64,000 bases of DNA from positions 1,426,001 through 1,490,000 of the forward strand of contig NZ_JNIF01000003.1 of assembly GCF_000702445.1 (NCBI RefSeq). The letters run 5' to 3'. This DNA comes from Bryobacter aggregatus MPL3. GTDB lineage: Bacteria; Acidobacteriota; Terriglobia; Bryobacterales; Bryobacteraceae. The notes under the pieces were generated by a model. It was not told the origin of the DNA, did not search any database, and was given only the letters and a program-made list of their open reading frames with translations. Every line of letters begins with the position of its first letter. Position 1 is the stretch's first letter. The position numbers were made by a program, and so were the translations under genes. Below, one piece after another: positions 9,499-18,292 of the stretch.

Positions 9499-11291
9499 TG
9501 CAGCCAGTACCAGCCAAGCGCGGATGCGAGAGTGAGGACAATCACCAGACCGTATTGCGAGATGCGGCCGGTCTGCAGAAGCCGAACCGGAAAAGAAGCA
9601 GCTTCAAAGCTAATCGCCACGGTCTTGACGACGCCATCCACGACCAGCCGGTCGAAGGCGCCGCTGAGGTAGCTGAGACCGCTGGTGAAGTAGCCAGAGA
9701 CGCGGGGCAGTAGGTCGACAAGGTTCTCGTCGATCCAGGCAAGCCCGGCCGCCCCTCGCTTGCCAATCGCCTGTACCCACACGAGTTCATAGGCGTCATT
9801 GATGTACCACTTCTGCGTAAAAAGTGTTTTGAGTGTTTGGGGAATCAGAAGGCCGCGCCCGATCCAGAGACCGGCAATCGAGATCAGGGCCGAAGCAGCC
9901 ATGATCCACAGCCCGTCCTTCGAGTGTGGGCCGAAATAGCCTCCAATCACACTGCCGATCGCGAGGGGCCAAAGCGTGTGCAGTGTTGTCCCATGAGCCT
10001 CGTGCGCATCGGTGCGATCGTATTTGCCGTAGAAGACCGCCCAGATCATACGGCTGGAATAGGCAGCCGTCAGGAAGCTGACCAGAAAGGCAATCCCCAG
10101 CAGCCAAGGCGAGCCTTGCGCCGCGATGAGAATCTCGTCCTTTGAGAAGAACCCAGCCAGCCCGGGGAAGCCCGCAAGGCTGAGTGCGCCGAGCGTCATC
10201 AGGCGAAAGGTCCAGGGCATGCGATCCTTCAGTCCGCCCATGTAGCGAACGTCCTGCTCACCATGCAACGAGTGGATCACGTTGCCGGCGCACAAGAAGA
10301 GCAGAGCCTTAAAGAAGGCGTGCGTGGCCACATGGAAAATGGCGGCGTTTGTCGCCCCCAGACCCGCAGCAAGGAACATCAGGCCCAACTGGCTGACGGT
10401 GGAATAAGCCAGAATCCGTTTGATGTCGTGCTCCACCAGCGCGATCGTCGCGGCAATCAGAGCCGTCACCGCGCCAATGGCGGCGATCACCAGACCGGCC
10501 TCCGGCACGATGGCATAGAGCGGAGCAAGCCGCGCAAACAGGTAGATGCCCGCCGTGACCATCGTGGCCGCATGGATCAAGGCCGAAACCGGCGTGGGGC
10601 CCACCATCGCATCCGGCAGCCAGACAAAGAGCGGCAGTTGCGCCGATTTGCCCGTCGCCCCCAGCGCCAGCAACAAAGCAGCGGCCAGCACCGCAGGACT
10701 GGCGGCCAGGCGATTGAGGTCCTGGAAGTTGACGGTTCCTGCCACTCCGAAGAGCAGGAAGATTCCGATCAGAAACCCGGCGTCCCCTGCTCGATTGTAG
10801 AGAAAAGCCTTGTTCGCACTGCGATTGACGTTCGGACGGTCATGGTGGAACCCGATCAGAAGATAGCTTGCCAGCCCCACACCTTCCCAACCCGCAAAGA
10901 GCAGAACCAGGTTGCTCGACAAGAGGAGCAGGAACATGAAGAAGACAAAGAGATTCAGATAGGCAAAGTAGCGCCAACGGCCATCTTCCTCCGCCATGTA
11001 TCCGATGGAATAAACATGAATGAGCAGGCCAATGCCGCCGACAATCAGCACCATCAGCGCACTGAGATCGTCGTAGAAGAGATTGAAGCCGATGCCCGGC
11101 ATCCACTCATAAAGATGCTTCGTCACCGCACTACTGCGGGGGCTGAGCGCGGCGCCCAGACCATGGAGAAAACTGAGCGCAATCGCCAGTGACGCAATAT
11201 AGCCAGAGCCGCGCCGCAAAACGGCGATGAGCGCCGACCCGATCAGCGGGTACAGCGGGATGAACCAGAAGCTGGAGAGAAGATTCACCAT
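9495..11291 (-). CDS. nuoL: NADH-quinone oxidoreductase subunit L
   Basis: The distal antiporter-like proton-pumping subunit of complex I, with the long lateral C-terminal helix. It has 598 residues, near the short end for the family. Conserved stretches are [19 protein letters not shown] (helix 5 glutamate), [20 protein letters not shown] (channel lysine) and [19 protein letters not shown]. The start ATG at 11291 overlaps the nuoK end by 7 bases, and the stop overlaps nuoM. Confidence 0.96.
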   Translation of the reverse strand: MVNLLSSFWFIPLYPLIGSALIAVLRRGSGYIASLAIALSFLHGLGAALSPRSSAVTKHLYEWMPGIGFNLFYDDLSALMVLIVGGIGLLIHVYSIGYMAEEDGRWRYFAYLNLFVFFMFLLLLSSNLVLLFAGWEGVGLASYLLIGFHHDRPNVNRSANKAFLYNRAGDAGFLIGIFLLFGVAGTVNFQDLNRLAASPAVLAAALLLALGATGKSAQLPLFVWLPDAMVGPTPVSALIHAATMVTAGIYLFARLAPLYAIVPEAGLVIAAIGAVTALIAATIALVEHDIKRILAYSTVSQLGLMFLAAGLGATNAAIFHVATHAFFKALLFLCAGNVIHSLHGEQDVRYMGGLKDRMPWTFRLMTLGALSLAGFPGLAGFFSKDEILIAAQGSPWLLGIAFLVSFLTAAYSSRMIWAVFYGKYDRTDAHEAHGTTLHTLWPLAIGSVIGGYFGPHSKDGLWIMAASALISIAGLWIGRGLLIPQTLKTLFTQKWYINDAYELVWVQAIGKRGAAGLAWIDENLVDLLPRVSGYFTSGLSYLSGAFDRLVVDGVVKTVAISFEAASFPVRLLQTGRISQYGLVIVLTLASALGWYWLQ

Positions 11292-11599
11292 TTGAGGAGG
11301 TCGATCTCATCGGCGAGAACCGTACCGCGATTGCGGAAGAGCGCAATGAGGATGCCGAGGCCCACCGCGGCTTCCGCAACGGCGACCGTAATCACAAAGA
11401 TGGCGAAAACTTGGCCGGTGACATGTTCCCAGTGTTTCGAGAAGGCCACCAGATTGATGTTGACCGCGTTCAGGATCAGTTCAATGGACATCAGAATGAC
11501 AATGACATTGCGGCGCATCAGCAATCCGATCGAGCCGATCAGCAGCAGCGCGGCGCTCACAGCCAGATAATGCCCGGTACCGATGGGGGAGAGGCTCAT
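11285..11599 (-). CDS. nuoK: NADH-quinone oxidoreductase subunit K
   Basis: Small three-helix membrane subunit of complex I (104 residues, normal length), needed for proton translocation next to NuoJ. The two buried glutamates characteristic of NuoK are present in [18 protein letters not shown] and in [16 protein letters not shown]. It overlaps nuoJ by 4 bases and nuoL by 7. Confidence 0.95.
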   Translation of the reverse strand: MSLSPIGTGHYLAVSAALLLIGSIGLLMRRNVIVILMSIELILNAVNINLVAFSKHWEHVTGQVFAIFVITVAVAEAAVGLGILIALFRNRGTVLADEIDLLKW

Positions 11600-12105
11600 T
11601 CCGGCGCCTCATGCTTCTGCGCCATCCAAACGGCGCCCACCACCGCAATCAGCAGCAACAGCGATGCCGCTTCAAAGGGAAGCGCGTATTGCAACAAGAG
11701 ACTATCGGCCACCCGCTCTGTATTCCCCGGTGGGTTCAGCCGCGGCGCCGGGCCCGGCGGCAGATTCGGCAGACCCGTACGGATCAGCACCACCAACTCA
11801 AGGAAAACGGCTGCCACCGCCGCCATCGCAATCGGCCATTGCCGGCTATACTGCCGCAGCTTGACGGCAGCCTCGACATGGATCAGCATGATGACAAACA
11901 GAAACAGCACCATCACGCCACCCACATAGAGCAGAATCTGCACAGCGAAGAGAAACTCTGCCGACAGCATCAGAAAGAGTCCGGCAACGCCGAGCAGCGA
12001 GAGGATCAAGGCGAGCGCGCAGTGCACCGGGTTGCGCCGCACCACCGTCAACAGAGCGCCCACCAGCGTCATCGCGGCGAAGATGTAGAAAAGAGCCGTG
12101 TCCAT
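11596..12105 (-). CDS. nuoJ: NADH-quinone oxidoreductase subunit J
   Basis: Five-helix membrane subunit of complex I (169 residues). The conserved third helix, [20 protein letters not shown], carries the tyrosine-glycine-glycine bend that undergoes a pi-bulge change in known structures. A proline-rich loop precedes the last helix. The ATG at 12105 shares one base with the nuoI stop codon. Confidence 0.94.
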   Translation of the reverse strand: MDTALFYIFAAMTLVGALLTVVRRNPVHCALALILSLLGVAGLFLMLSAEFLFAVQILLYVGGVMVLFLFVIMLIHVEAAVKLRQYSRQWPIAMAAVAAVFLELVVLIRTGLPNLPPGPAPRLNPPGNTERVADSLLLQYALPFEAASLLLLIAVVGAVWMAQKHEAPE

Positions 12106-12593
12106 TACTTGGTGTAGTGAGTGGGTCTCGGTCCTTCCTCAAGCATCTGGCGGTCCCAGATCAAACCTTCCCGCGTGTAAGACGCCATTTCAAAATCTTG
12201 CGTCAACTCGAGCGCATCAACAGGGCAGGCATCTTCGCAAAGCCCGCAGAACATGCAACGCGACAGATCGTAAGTAAAAGTAGTGAGATCCAGGCGCCGG
12301 GTTTCCTTGTTGCGTACCGTGCCCACCACGATCAGATTCTCCGGGCAAGCCTTGGCGCAAAGATCGCAGCCAATGCAGAGCGTCTCGCCGTTATCAGGAT
12401 TGATGTTCAGCCGCGGAGCGCCACGATAGCGCTCGCCCACCTGCGGGCGCTGCTTCGGATATTCTTCGGTGGCAATATTCGTCGTCCGCTGCATCCGGAA
12501 GGTGAGCCAAAGCCCATCCAGAAGGTCGAGCAGGAAGATTCGTTTCAGACTTTGACCCAGTCGCGACAGCATCGAAGTAGCGTTCTGTTCCAT
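12105..12593 (-). CDS. nuoI: NADH-quinone oxidoreductase subunit I (two 4Fe-4S clusters)
   Basis: TYKY-type subunit of the connecting arm of complex I that passes electrons through clusters N6a and N6b to NuoB. Two ferredoxin motifs, CIGCDLCAKACP and CMFCGLCEDACP, give eight cluster ligands. It has 162 residues with an amphipathic N-terminal helix that anchors it to the membrane. Adjacent to nuoD (sharing one base) and nuoJ. Confidence 0.96.
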   Translation of the reverse strand: MEQNATSMLSRLGQSLKRIFLLDLLDGLWLTFRMQRTTNIATEEYPKQRPQVGERYRGAPRLNINPDNGETLCIGCDLCAKACPENLIVVGTVRNKETRRLDLTTFTYDLSRCMFCGLCEDACPVDALELTQDFEMASYTREGLIWDRQMLEEGPRPTHYTK

Positions 12594-13711
12594 TATCGAT
12601 CCACCTCTCCGAGAACAATGTCGATTGTCCCGATGATCGCCACAACATCAGCCACAAGCGACCCTACCGCCATTTTCTCAAGCGAAGCCAAATTCAGGAA
12701 GCTGGGGGGGCGCACCCGGATGCGATGCGGATGCACAGTGCCATCCGAAACAATGTAATAACCAAGCTCTCCCTTGGGGGCTTCGATTGAAACATATACT
12801 TCGCCCGGCGGTGGCTTGAGAATCTTCGATACCTTCGCGAGAATCGGCCCGCTAGGGATCACGTCCAGTGCCTGCAGAATGATGCGGATGCTCTGGCGCA
12901 TCTCTTCAATGCGAATCAGGTAGCGGTCGTAGCAATCAGCGCCGTCGCGCACCGGAATGTCGAAGTCGAACTGCTCGTAGCCAGAATAAGGCTGCGCCTT
13001 GCGCAGATCCCATGGAACACCGGCAGCACGAATCATCGGCCCGGAGACAGCGTAGCTCTTGCAATCCTCGGCGCTCAGCACCCCAACGCCGCGCAGGCGC
13101 TGCACCCAGATCGGGTTGTGCGTCAGCAACTGCTCGTACTCATCCAGGCGATGCTGGAAACTCTCGCAGAAGGCCCGGGTTTCCGCCTCAAAAGTATCGT
13201 GCAGGTCATACTGCAGCCCGCCGATACGGAAGGCATGGGTGGTGAGCCGCGCCCCGCAATAGTTCTCGAAAATCTTGAGAATGTCTTCGCGCTCGCGCAT
13301 GCAATAGAACAGCGCCGTCATCGCGCCAATGTCGAGCGCGTGCGTGCCCAGCCACAGCAGATGGGAAGCGATGCGATTCAGTTCCGCAAACAGGACACGC
13401 ACCACCTGCGCACGGGGCGGCGCTTCTACTGCAATCAGTTTCTCCACCGCCAGACAATAGCCGAGACCGTTTGAGACGGCTGCGATGTAGTCCATGCGGT
13501 CCACATAGGGCGCAAACTGGACATAGGTCCGGTTCTCCGCAATCTTTTCGACACCACGATGGAGATATCCGATGACACATTCCACCGCTTTCACCCGCTC
13601 GCCGTCCAGCTTGAGAATCAAGCGCAGCACGCCGTGCGTCGAGGGGTGCTGTGGCCCCATGTTGAGAACCAGTTCCTGGGTTTCGAGGTAGTTTGTAGCG
13701 GCAGGCGTCAT
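12593..13711 (-). CDS. nuoD: NADH-quinone oxidoreductase subunit D
   Basis: The 49-kDa-type subunit that forms the quinone-reducing site with NuoB. It has 372 residues, compact but complete: [13 protein letters not shown] near the start holds the quinone-site histidine region, [13 protein letters not shown] is the next conserved block, and the C terminus ends [10 protein letters not shown] where the family usually has DPVMGEVDR. The ATG at 13711 overlaps the nuoC stop as ATGA, ruling out the longer reading. NuoC and NuoD are separate, not fused. Confidence 0.96.
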   Translation of the reverse strand: MTPAATNYLETQELVLNMGPQHPSTHGVLRLILKLDGERVKAVECVIGYLHRGVEKIAENRTYVQFAPYVDRMDYIAAVSNGLGYCLAVEKLIAVEAPPRAQVVRVLFAELNRIASHLLWLGTHALDIGAMTALFYCMREREDILKIFENYCGARLTTHAFRIGGLQYDLHDTFEAETRAFCESFQHRLDEYEQLLTHNPIWVQRLRGVGVLSAEDCKSYAVSGPMIRAAGVPWDLRKAQPYSGYEQFDFDIPVRDGADCYDRYLIRIEEMRQSIRIILQALDVIPSGPILAKVSKILKPPPGEVYVSIEAPKGELGYYIVSDGTVHPHRIRVRPPSFLNLASLEKMAVGSLVADVVAIIGTIDIVLGEVDR

Positions 13712-14241
13712 TGTCCACTCTCGATTCCCAGATGCCGCTGCACCCAATCCTGGTCCATGCCCACGATGCTCTGTTCTTTGCGCAAGGGAAAGCGATGCCA
13801 ATCCTCGGGCAAGAGAATGCGCTTCAGATTCGGGTGCCCAGCAAAGTGGATGCCGAACATATCAAAAACTTCGCGCTCGAGCCAGTCTGCCGCCGCATAG
13901 AGCGGGGTGAGCGACTGGGCAGCGGCGCCGTCAGCAAGACTCATCTTGATGCGGACACGGCGATTATCTGCAAATGAGTACAGAATCGCAAGAATCTCAA
14001 AGCGCAGTTCGACCTTCGGCCAGTCCACTGCGGTGAGATCGACCAGATAGTCGAAGCCCTGTTCTTTGAGAAATGCGACGACCCGAAAGAATGCGCCGCT
14101 TTCGACCTGCACGAAGGGCTGGCCGTGAAACGATTCGAGTTTCAAGATGGCTAGGGTAAAGGCGGAACTGAGTTGACTGGCGAGAGGGTCTTCCCAAGGG
14201 TCCGTGGCCATAACCGGAGCCGGTTTGGCTTCTTGAGACAT
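13708..14241 (-). CDS. nuoC: NADH-quinone oxidoreductase subunit C
   Basis: The 30-kDa-type subunit that stabilises the connecting arm. It has 177 residues and the family signature [22 protein letters not shown] is seen across residues about 126-147, followed by ILLPEDW and FPLRKE. This is the first gene of the operon as found here; nuoA and nuoB, which normally precede it, are not present. The 39 bases upstream separate it from a divergent gene and must hold or overlap both promoters. Confidence 0.95.
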   Translation of the reverse strand: MSQEAKPAPVMATDPWEDPLASQLSSAFTLAILKLESFHGQPFVQVESGAFFRVVAFLKEQGFDYLVDLTAVDWPKVELRFEILAILYSFADNRRVRIKMSLADGAAAQSLTPLYAAADWLEREVFDMFGIHFAGHPNLKRILLPEDWHRFPLRKEQSIVGMDQDWVQRHLGIESGQ

Positions 14242-14280
14242 TGTGAAACTATCAGGGTCGCACAGTTTATTCTGGAAGTT

Positions 14281-14670
14281 ATGTCAGAACGTGAACAATT
14301 GCGCGCCAGCAACCGGGTCGTCCCTGTCTCGAAAGAGGATGAAGGCCGGAGCTGGTCGAAGATTTCCAATGGTGTGTACGGCTTTACCTATTCGCCAGCC
14401 AGTGAAAATGGGGGTCTTTTTCTAAACGAACCCAAACAGAGCTATGAGATGCACAAGCTCGCCGATGGATCGCTGCACATCATTGCCTACGCAACGGCGG
14501 AGTTCGCCCAGAAGCTGCAATCCAAAGGCGCACAAGACATCGAGGTGTATCCGATCGTGAAAGAGGAATCAAAGGTGCTGGTACAGATTCCACATGCACG
14601 GATCGCGACGGCAAAAGCCTTGGACCGGGACGACACGAATCGTTTGAAGGTCAGCCTCCGCCCCGTCTAA
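14281..14670 (+). CDS. Small soluble protein of unknown function
   Basis: A 129-residue cytosolic-looking protein with no signal peptide or membrane helix, divergent from nuoC. The ATG at 14281 is chosen over a longer reading that would run over the nuoC start; a GGAAG lies about 5 bases before it. The sequence alternates strands (VYGFTYSPAS, LHIIAYATAEFAQKL, IEVYPIVKEESKVLVQI), suggesting a compact alpha/beta fold. No family is recognised. Confidence 0.65.
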   Translation: MSEREQLRASNRVVPVSKEDEGRSWSKISNGVYGFTYSPASENGGLFLNEPKQSYEMHKLADGSLHIIAYATAEFAQKLQSKGAQDIEVYPIVKEESKVLVQIPHARIATAKALDRDDTNRLKVSLRPV

Positions 14671-14686
14671 GCCATTCGGGCTAGCC

Positions 14687-14728
14687 CCTGAAAATCCTAT
14701 TGGAATACTCAGGCGCCCGGATTTCAGG
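14687..14728 (+). promoter_or_regulatory. Leader hairpin before the NusG-like gene
   Basis: The arm at 14687-14697 (CCTGAAAATCC) pairs with 14719-14728 (GGATTTCAGG) with one bulged A and a 21-base loop. The first five bases can alternatively pair with TCAGG at 14709-14713. The structure ends about 10 bases before the AAGGAAG ribosome site and ATG at 14746. No U-tract follows, so a simple terminator is unlikely; a regulatory leader is possible. Confidence 0.4.
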
Positions 14729-14745
14729 TCGATAGAGCAAGGAAG

Positions 14746-15249
14746 ATGGCGAACCCTGCTCTTCGATCTGGGGCGCTTGCGGACTTGTTTGTTCGTGGGT
14801 TGGTGACGGCGGCCGAGCCGAAATTTCCACATTTTGTCATTCGTACCCAGCCGCGCGCGGAGCGTCAGGTGCGGGATCGACTGCTGGCCCAGGGCTTTGA
14901 GGCCTTGTACCTCAAGTTTCTGCCGAATTTTCTCTTCACACGCTTCTCCCCCTCCCAGCGCTTGCAGATCGCTTCGATTGCGGGTGTCCACTCCATCATC
15001 GGCGTCGCGGCCCAGCCCGTGGCCGTGGACGAGAAGGAATTGGACGCCCTGGTGCGAGTGGCGGAGTGCCGCCTCCGCACTGCGCCAGCTCCCTTTCCCG
15101 CGGAAGGTCACCCTTGCCTATTGCGATCCGGCCCTCTGGAAGGGGTGAGCGGACGGCTGACCACCACTTGCCAACCTCCCCTTTTCCTCTTGAGCCTGAG
15201 CGTGTTGCAGCGCTGCGTCTCTATCCCCATCGAGACGGCGTGGCTCTGA
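14746..15249 (+). CDS. NusG/UpxY-like transcription antiterminator
   Basis: A 167-residue NusG paralogue. The N-terminal NGN domain is seen in FVIRTQPRAERQVRDRLLAQ, FLPNFLFTRFSPSQR and IAGVHSIIGV, and the C-terminal KOW module in LLRSGPLEGVSGRLTT and LSVLQRCVSIPIETAWL. Specialised NusG proteins of the RfaH, UpxY and LoaP types sit at the head of polysaccharide operons and keep RNA polymerase elongating through them. A polysaccharide export gene follows directly, which fits that role. AAGGAAG lies just upstream of the start. Confidence 0.82.
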   Translation: MANPALRSGALADLFVRGLVTAAEPKFPHFVIRTQPRAERQVRDRLLAQGFEALYLKFLPNFLFTRFSPSQRLQIASIAGVHSIIGVAAQPVAVDEKELDALVRVAECRLRTAPAPFPAEGHPCLLRSGPLEGVSGRLTTTCQPPLFLLSLSVLQRCVSIPIETAWL

Positions 15250-15286
15250 TTTCGCCTCCCAACCCATTGCATCCAAAGGAACACCC

Positions 15287-16231
15287 ATGCGAATCGTCTT
15301 TTTCCTCCTCAGTTTGAGCCAACTGTCTGGCCAGAACATCACCCCGCCCGCCCTCTCCACTCCGCCAAGCAATCTGCCGGCCCAACAGATTGGAGCAAAC
15401 GATCTTCTGAACGTGACCGTTTATGGGGCGCCCGAGCTATCCCGGACGATTCGAGTGAGTCCGGAGGGGATGATCCGGATGCCGATGGTGCGCGCCGATT
15501 TTCCCGCGGCAGGCAAATTCCCGGGCGACCTGGAAGCCGTGATCGCCACCGCACTGGCCCAGGAGCAGATTCTGATCGATCCGGTCGTCACCGTGACCGT
15601 GGCGGAGTATGTCAGCCGGCCGATCAGCGTCATGGGCGCGGTCAAGCAACCACTCACCTTTCAGGCTTTTGGGAATCTCACGCTGATCGACGCCTTGAGC
15701 CGCGCTGGCGGGCTGACCGCAGACGCGGGTGGAGAGATCCTGCTCAGCCGTTCGCAACCGGGCCTGGACGGAAAGGCAACGAATCTGATTCTGCGGGTTC
15801 CGGTCAAGCAGTTGATCGACCAGGCCGATCCTGAGTTGAACTATGCGCTGCGTGGGGGAGAAGAAGTACGGGTGCCCGAGGCTAGCAAGATCTTCGTCGT
15901 CGGCAACGTGAAGAAACCAGGAGCCTTTGCAATGCGGGACAACGCCGACAATACAGTGTTGAAAATGCTGGCGCTCAGCGAAGGATTGATGCCCTTTGCA
16001 ACCGATGAGGCCTATATTTATCGCCGCGAGGGCGCCGACAACGGTAAGAACGAAATTGCGATCCCACTCGCCAAGATCATCGAGCGCAAGTCGCCCGACG
16101 TCACCCTGATGCCGAATGATGTCCTGTACATTCCCGACAACAAGCGGCGCCGGATGACGATGTCGATGGTGGACCGGCTGGTGACCTTCGGCGCCGGAAC
16201 CGCATCCGGCATGTTGGTTTGGCGGCGCTAG
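15287..16231 (+). CDS. Polysaccharide export protein (Wza-type, SLBB domains)
   Basis: A secreted 314-residue protein with a short hydrophobic signal (MRIVFFLLSLSQLSG). The poly-export domain follows (IGANDLLNVTVYGAPELSRT at about residues 36-55, then the VSPEGMIRMPMV barrel strands), and two SLBB blocks come after it (ISVMGAVKQPLTFQ and IFVVGNVKKPGAFAMR). Proteins of this family form the periplasmic and outer-membrane part of the exit channel for capsule or exopolysaccharide. No lipobox cysteine is evident, unlike E. coli Wza. The polymerase, flippase and tyrosine autokinase usually found with it are absent from the window. Confidence 0.88.
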   Translation: MRIVFFLLSLSQLSGQNITPPALSTPPSNLPAQQIGANDLLNVTVYGAPELSRTIRVSPEGMIRMPMVRADFPAAGKFPGDLEAVIATALAQEQILIDPVVTVTVAEYVSRPISVMGAVKQPLTFQAFGNLTLIDALSRAGGLTADAGGEILLSRSQPGLDGKATNLILRVPVKQLIDQADPELNYALRGGEEVRVPEASKIFVVGNVKKPGAFAMRDNADNTVLKMLALSEGLMPFATDEAYIYRREGADNGKNEIAIPLAKIIERKSPDVTLMPNDVLYIPDNKRRRMTMSMVDRLVTFGAGTASGMLVWRR

Positions 16232-16259
16232 ACAGACCGTAGGCTGCTGAGGAGTGGCT

Positions 16260-17267
16260 ATGAATTACTACGATGAACTGGACATCGCCCCCGATGCCAG
16301 CCCGGAGCAGATTCGCAAGGCATTTCGTGGCGTCACACGGATGCTCCATCCAGACCTGCAGATGGACGACCAGATGCGGCAGTTGGCTGCGGCCCAGATG
16401 CGTCGCCTGAATGAGGTCATGGATACACTTTGCCACCCGGACAAGCGACTGGCCTATGACCAGTCCCTCGAGGCGCGGCAATATGAAATGCTGCCGGTCT
16501 TTGAGCCTTCGCCCGATGGCCCCGGCCGGACAGGAGCAGCCCAGGCCTCCGTGCCAGCATTGGGCGCAGGTCTGGTTCTTGGCTCTTTGGCCATGTACTG
16601 TGTCTCCGTGCTGGTGCGTCCAGAACTGGAGGCTGCCAAACGTCCACCCAACGAAAAGCGGGTCGTGGTCACAGAATCCCGCAAGGCTCCTGCAGCAGAG
16701 CGCCAGATCCGGCAAGTGGCAAGCCCCGCCATCCAGAAAAAGCTGCAAGCGGAAGTGCCACTCCCGCCGCCGCAACCCACCACGGATGCGATGCCCATTG
16801 CCGAGGCGATGGTGGACGCACCGCCGATCGAGCGGATCGCACCAGTCCAGCCCCTTCCCGCAACCCGGTCCGCCGTAGCGGCACAGCAACCGGCGCGCCG
16901 CATCGAACCAAGGCCGCTCGAAGGAATCTGGCTGTATGCCGCAGATGCGAAAGAGAAGCCCGCGCGCTGGGCCTACGCAGCCGAATACGTGGAGTTGCGA
17001 GTGCAGGAACGGGAAGGCGAGATCGTAGGAGCCTACCGATCGCGATACAAAGTACCGAATCGCATCTCGCAGCCTGAGGTTACGTTTCGCTTTCGAGGCC
17101 CTGCCAGTTCCACAGCCTTCGAGTGGCAAGCCGCAGGAGCCCGGGGCACCATCCAGTTACAACTGCAGGGAGACAACGTCATGGAAGCCAGTTGGACGGT
17201 GGCGGACTCAGGCAATATTCATGGGCTTGGAGCCGGTTCCTCCACACTAATCCGCCGTCTCAACTGA
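16260..17267 (+). CDS. Membrane-anchored J-domain protein with unknown C-terminal domain
   Basis: A 335-residue protein. Residues 1-70 form a DnaJ-type J domain (NYYDELDIAPDASPEQIRKA) with the HPD motif at 30-32, which stimulates DnaK ATPase. One transmembrane segment spans about 98-119, then comes a proline/alanine-rich linker and, from about residue 215, a beta-rich domain (LEGIWLYAADAKEK, VELRVQEREGEIVGAY, VTFRFRGPA). The J domain would face the cytosol and the C-terminal domain the periplasm. No zinc-finger or peptide-binding DnaJ domains are present. The ATG at 16260 has GGAG 5 bases upstream; a GTG at 16254 would overlap that site. Its place between polysaccharide genes suggests a role in envelope assembly, which is inference. 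Confidence 0.75.
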   Translation: MNYYDELDIAPDASPEQIRKAFRGVTRMLHPDLQMDDQMRQLAAAQMRRLNEVMDTLCHPDKRLAYDQSLEARQYEMLPVFEPSPDGPGRTGAAQASVPALGAGLVLGSLAMYCVSVLVRPELEAAKRPPNEKRVVVTESRKAPAAERQIRQVASPAIQKKLQAEVPLPPPQPTTDAMPIAEAMVDAPPIERIAPVQPLPATRSAVAAQQPARRIEPRPLEGIWLYAADAKEKPARWAYAAEYVELRVQEREGEIVGAYRSRYKVPNRISQPEVTFRFRGPASSTAFEWQAAGARGTIQLQLQGDNVMEASWTVADSGNIHGLGAGSSTLIRRLN

Positions 17268-17297
17268 AGACTTTGGCGAGTACCATAGAAGCTCGAT

Positions 17298-18289
17298 ATG
17301 AATATTCTTGTCTGCGGCGGCGCTGGGTTCATCGGCAGCCATGTATCGAAATCAATTCGTCGGGCCGGCCATGTGCCTGTCGTCTTTGACAATCTCTCGG
17401 CCGGCCACGAATGGGCCGTACAGTGGGGGCCCCTGGTGCGGGGGGATCTGAGCGATCGCGACGCCGTAGAGGCTGCATTGCGCACGCATGCGATCGATGC
17501 CGTAATCCAATTGGCAGGCTCGATCAATGTCGGTGAGAGTATGCAGAACCCAGGAAAGTACTTCCGCAACAACTTCTCGATTAGCGTGAGTCTTCTCGAG
17601 GCAATGGACGCCGTGGGCGTCCGGAAGATCGTCTTCAGTTCGACGGCGGCGATATATGGAATCCCGGCCGCCAGCCCGATCCCGGAGGATGCCGTCAAAG
17701 CTCCCATCAACCCCTATGGAGAGGCGAAGTACTTTACGGAGCGATTGCTCGATTGGTACACCAAGGCCCGGCAGTTCCAGTGCCTGGCCTTGCGTTACTT
17801 CAATGCGGCGGGTGCCGATCCAGAGGGAGAGATCGGCGAGATGCACTCCCCGAAACCCACCTGATCCCGCTCGTCATCTACGGCGCAATGGGCCAGCGGC
17901 CTCCGGTGAAGATCTTCGGCACGGACTACCCGACACAAGACGGGACGGCGATTCGCGATTATATCCATGTCCAGGATTTGGCCAGTGCGCACCTCTTGGG
18001 CGTCAACTATCTGATGGCCGGTGGCGCGAGCACGGCGGTGAATTTAGGCGCTGGAACCGGCGTCAGCGTTCTCGAGGTGCTGCAGGCCGTCGAGAATGTG
18101 AGTGGAAAACCAGTGCCTAGCGAGCGCTTTGGCCGCCGGGCAGGCGATCCGCCAGCACTGGTCGCCCAGGCTGGCCTGGCCAAAGAAGTGATCGGATGGA
18201 GCCCACAACATTCGTCCATCGAAAATATCGTGCGCGATGCCTGGGGCTGGAGCGAAAAGGCGATTCGAACCGGAATCTACGCGGAATAG
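17298..18289 (+). pseudogene. galE: UDP-glucose 4-epimerase interrupted by one frameshift
   Basis: An extended SDR enzyme that interconverts UDP-glucose and UDP-galactose for polysaccharide synthesis. The first frame (17298 to about 17850) has the NAD-binding GGAGFIGSH, SSTAAIYG and the catalytic Tyr-x3-Lys in YGEAKYFTER. The second frame (about 17852-18289) continues with ETHLIPLVIYGAMGQRPPVK, TAIRDYIHVQDLA and a normal C terminus. The join lies at C4 in 17848-17851: adding one C restores HSPETHLIPLV, the usual GalE wording. Everything else is conserved, so this is either a very recent mutation or a base lost in sequencing. It follows the export and J-domain genes on the same strand. Confidence 0.85.
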
Positions 18290-18292
18290 CCG

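Noticed and set aside
6506-9672. Two long plus-strand frames of more than 500 codons opposite nuoN, nuoM and nuoL
   Set aside because: They mirror GC-rich membrane protein genes, are rich in Arg, Gln and His without domain patterns, and the minus strand is fully explained by complex I genes with overlapping starts and stops.
10263-11192. 309-codon plus-strand frame opposite nuoL
   Set aside because: Antisense shadow with the same low-complexity Gln/Arg/His composition and no ribosome site.
17841-17860. Programmed -1 frameshift in galE
   Set aside because: No X-XXY-YYZ slippery heptamer and no clear downstream stimulator; GalE is not known to need frameshifting.
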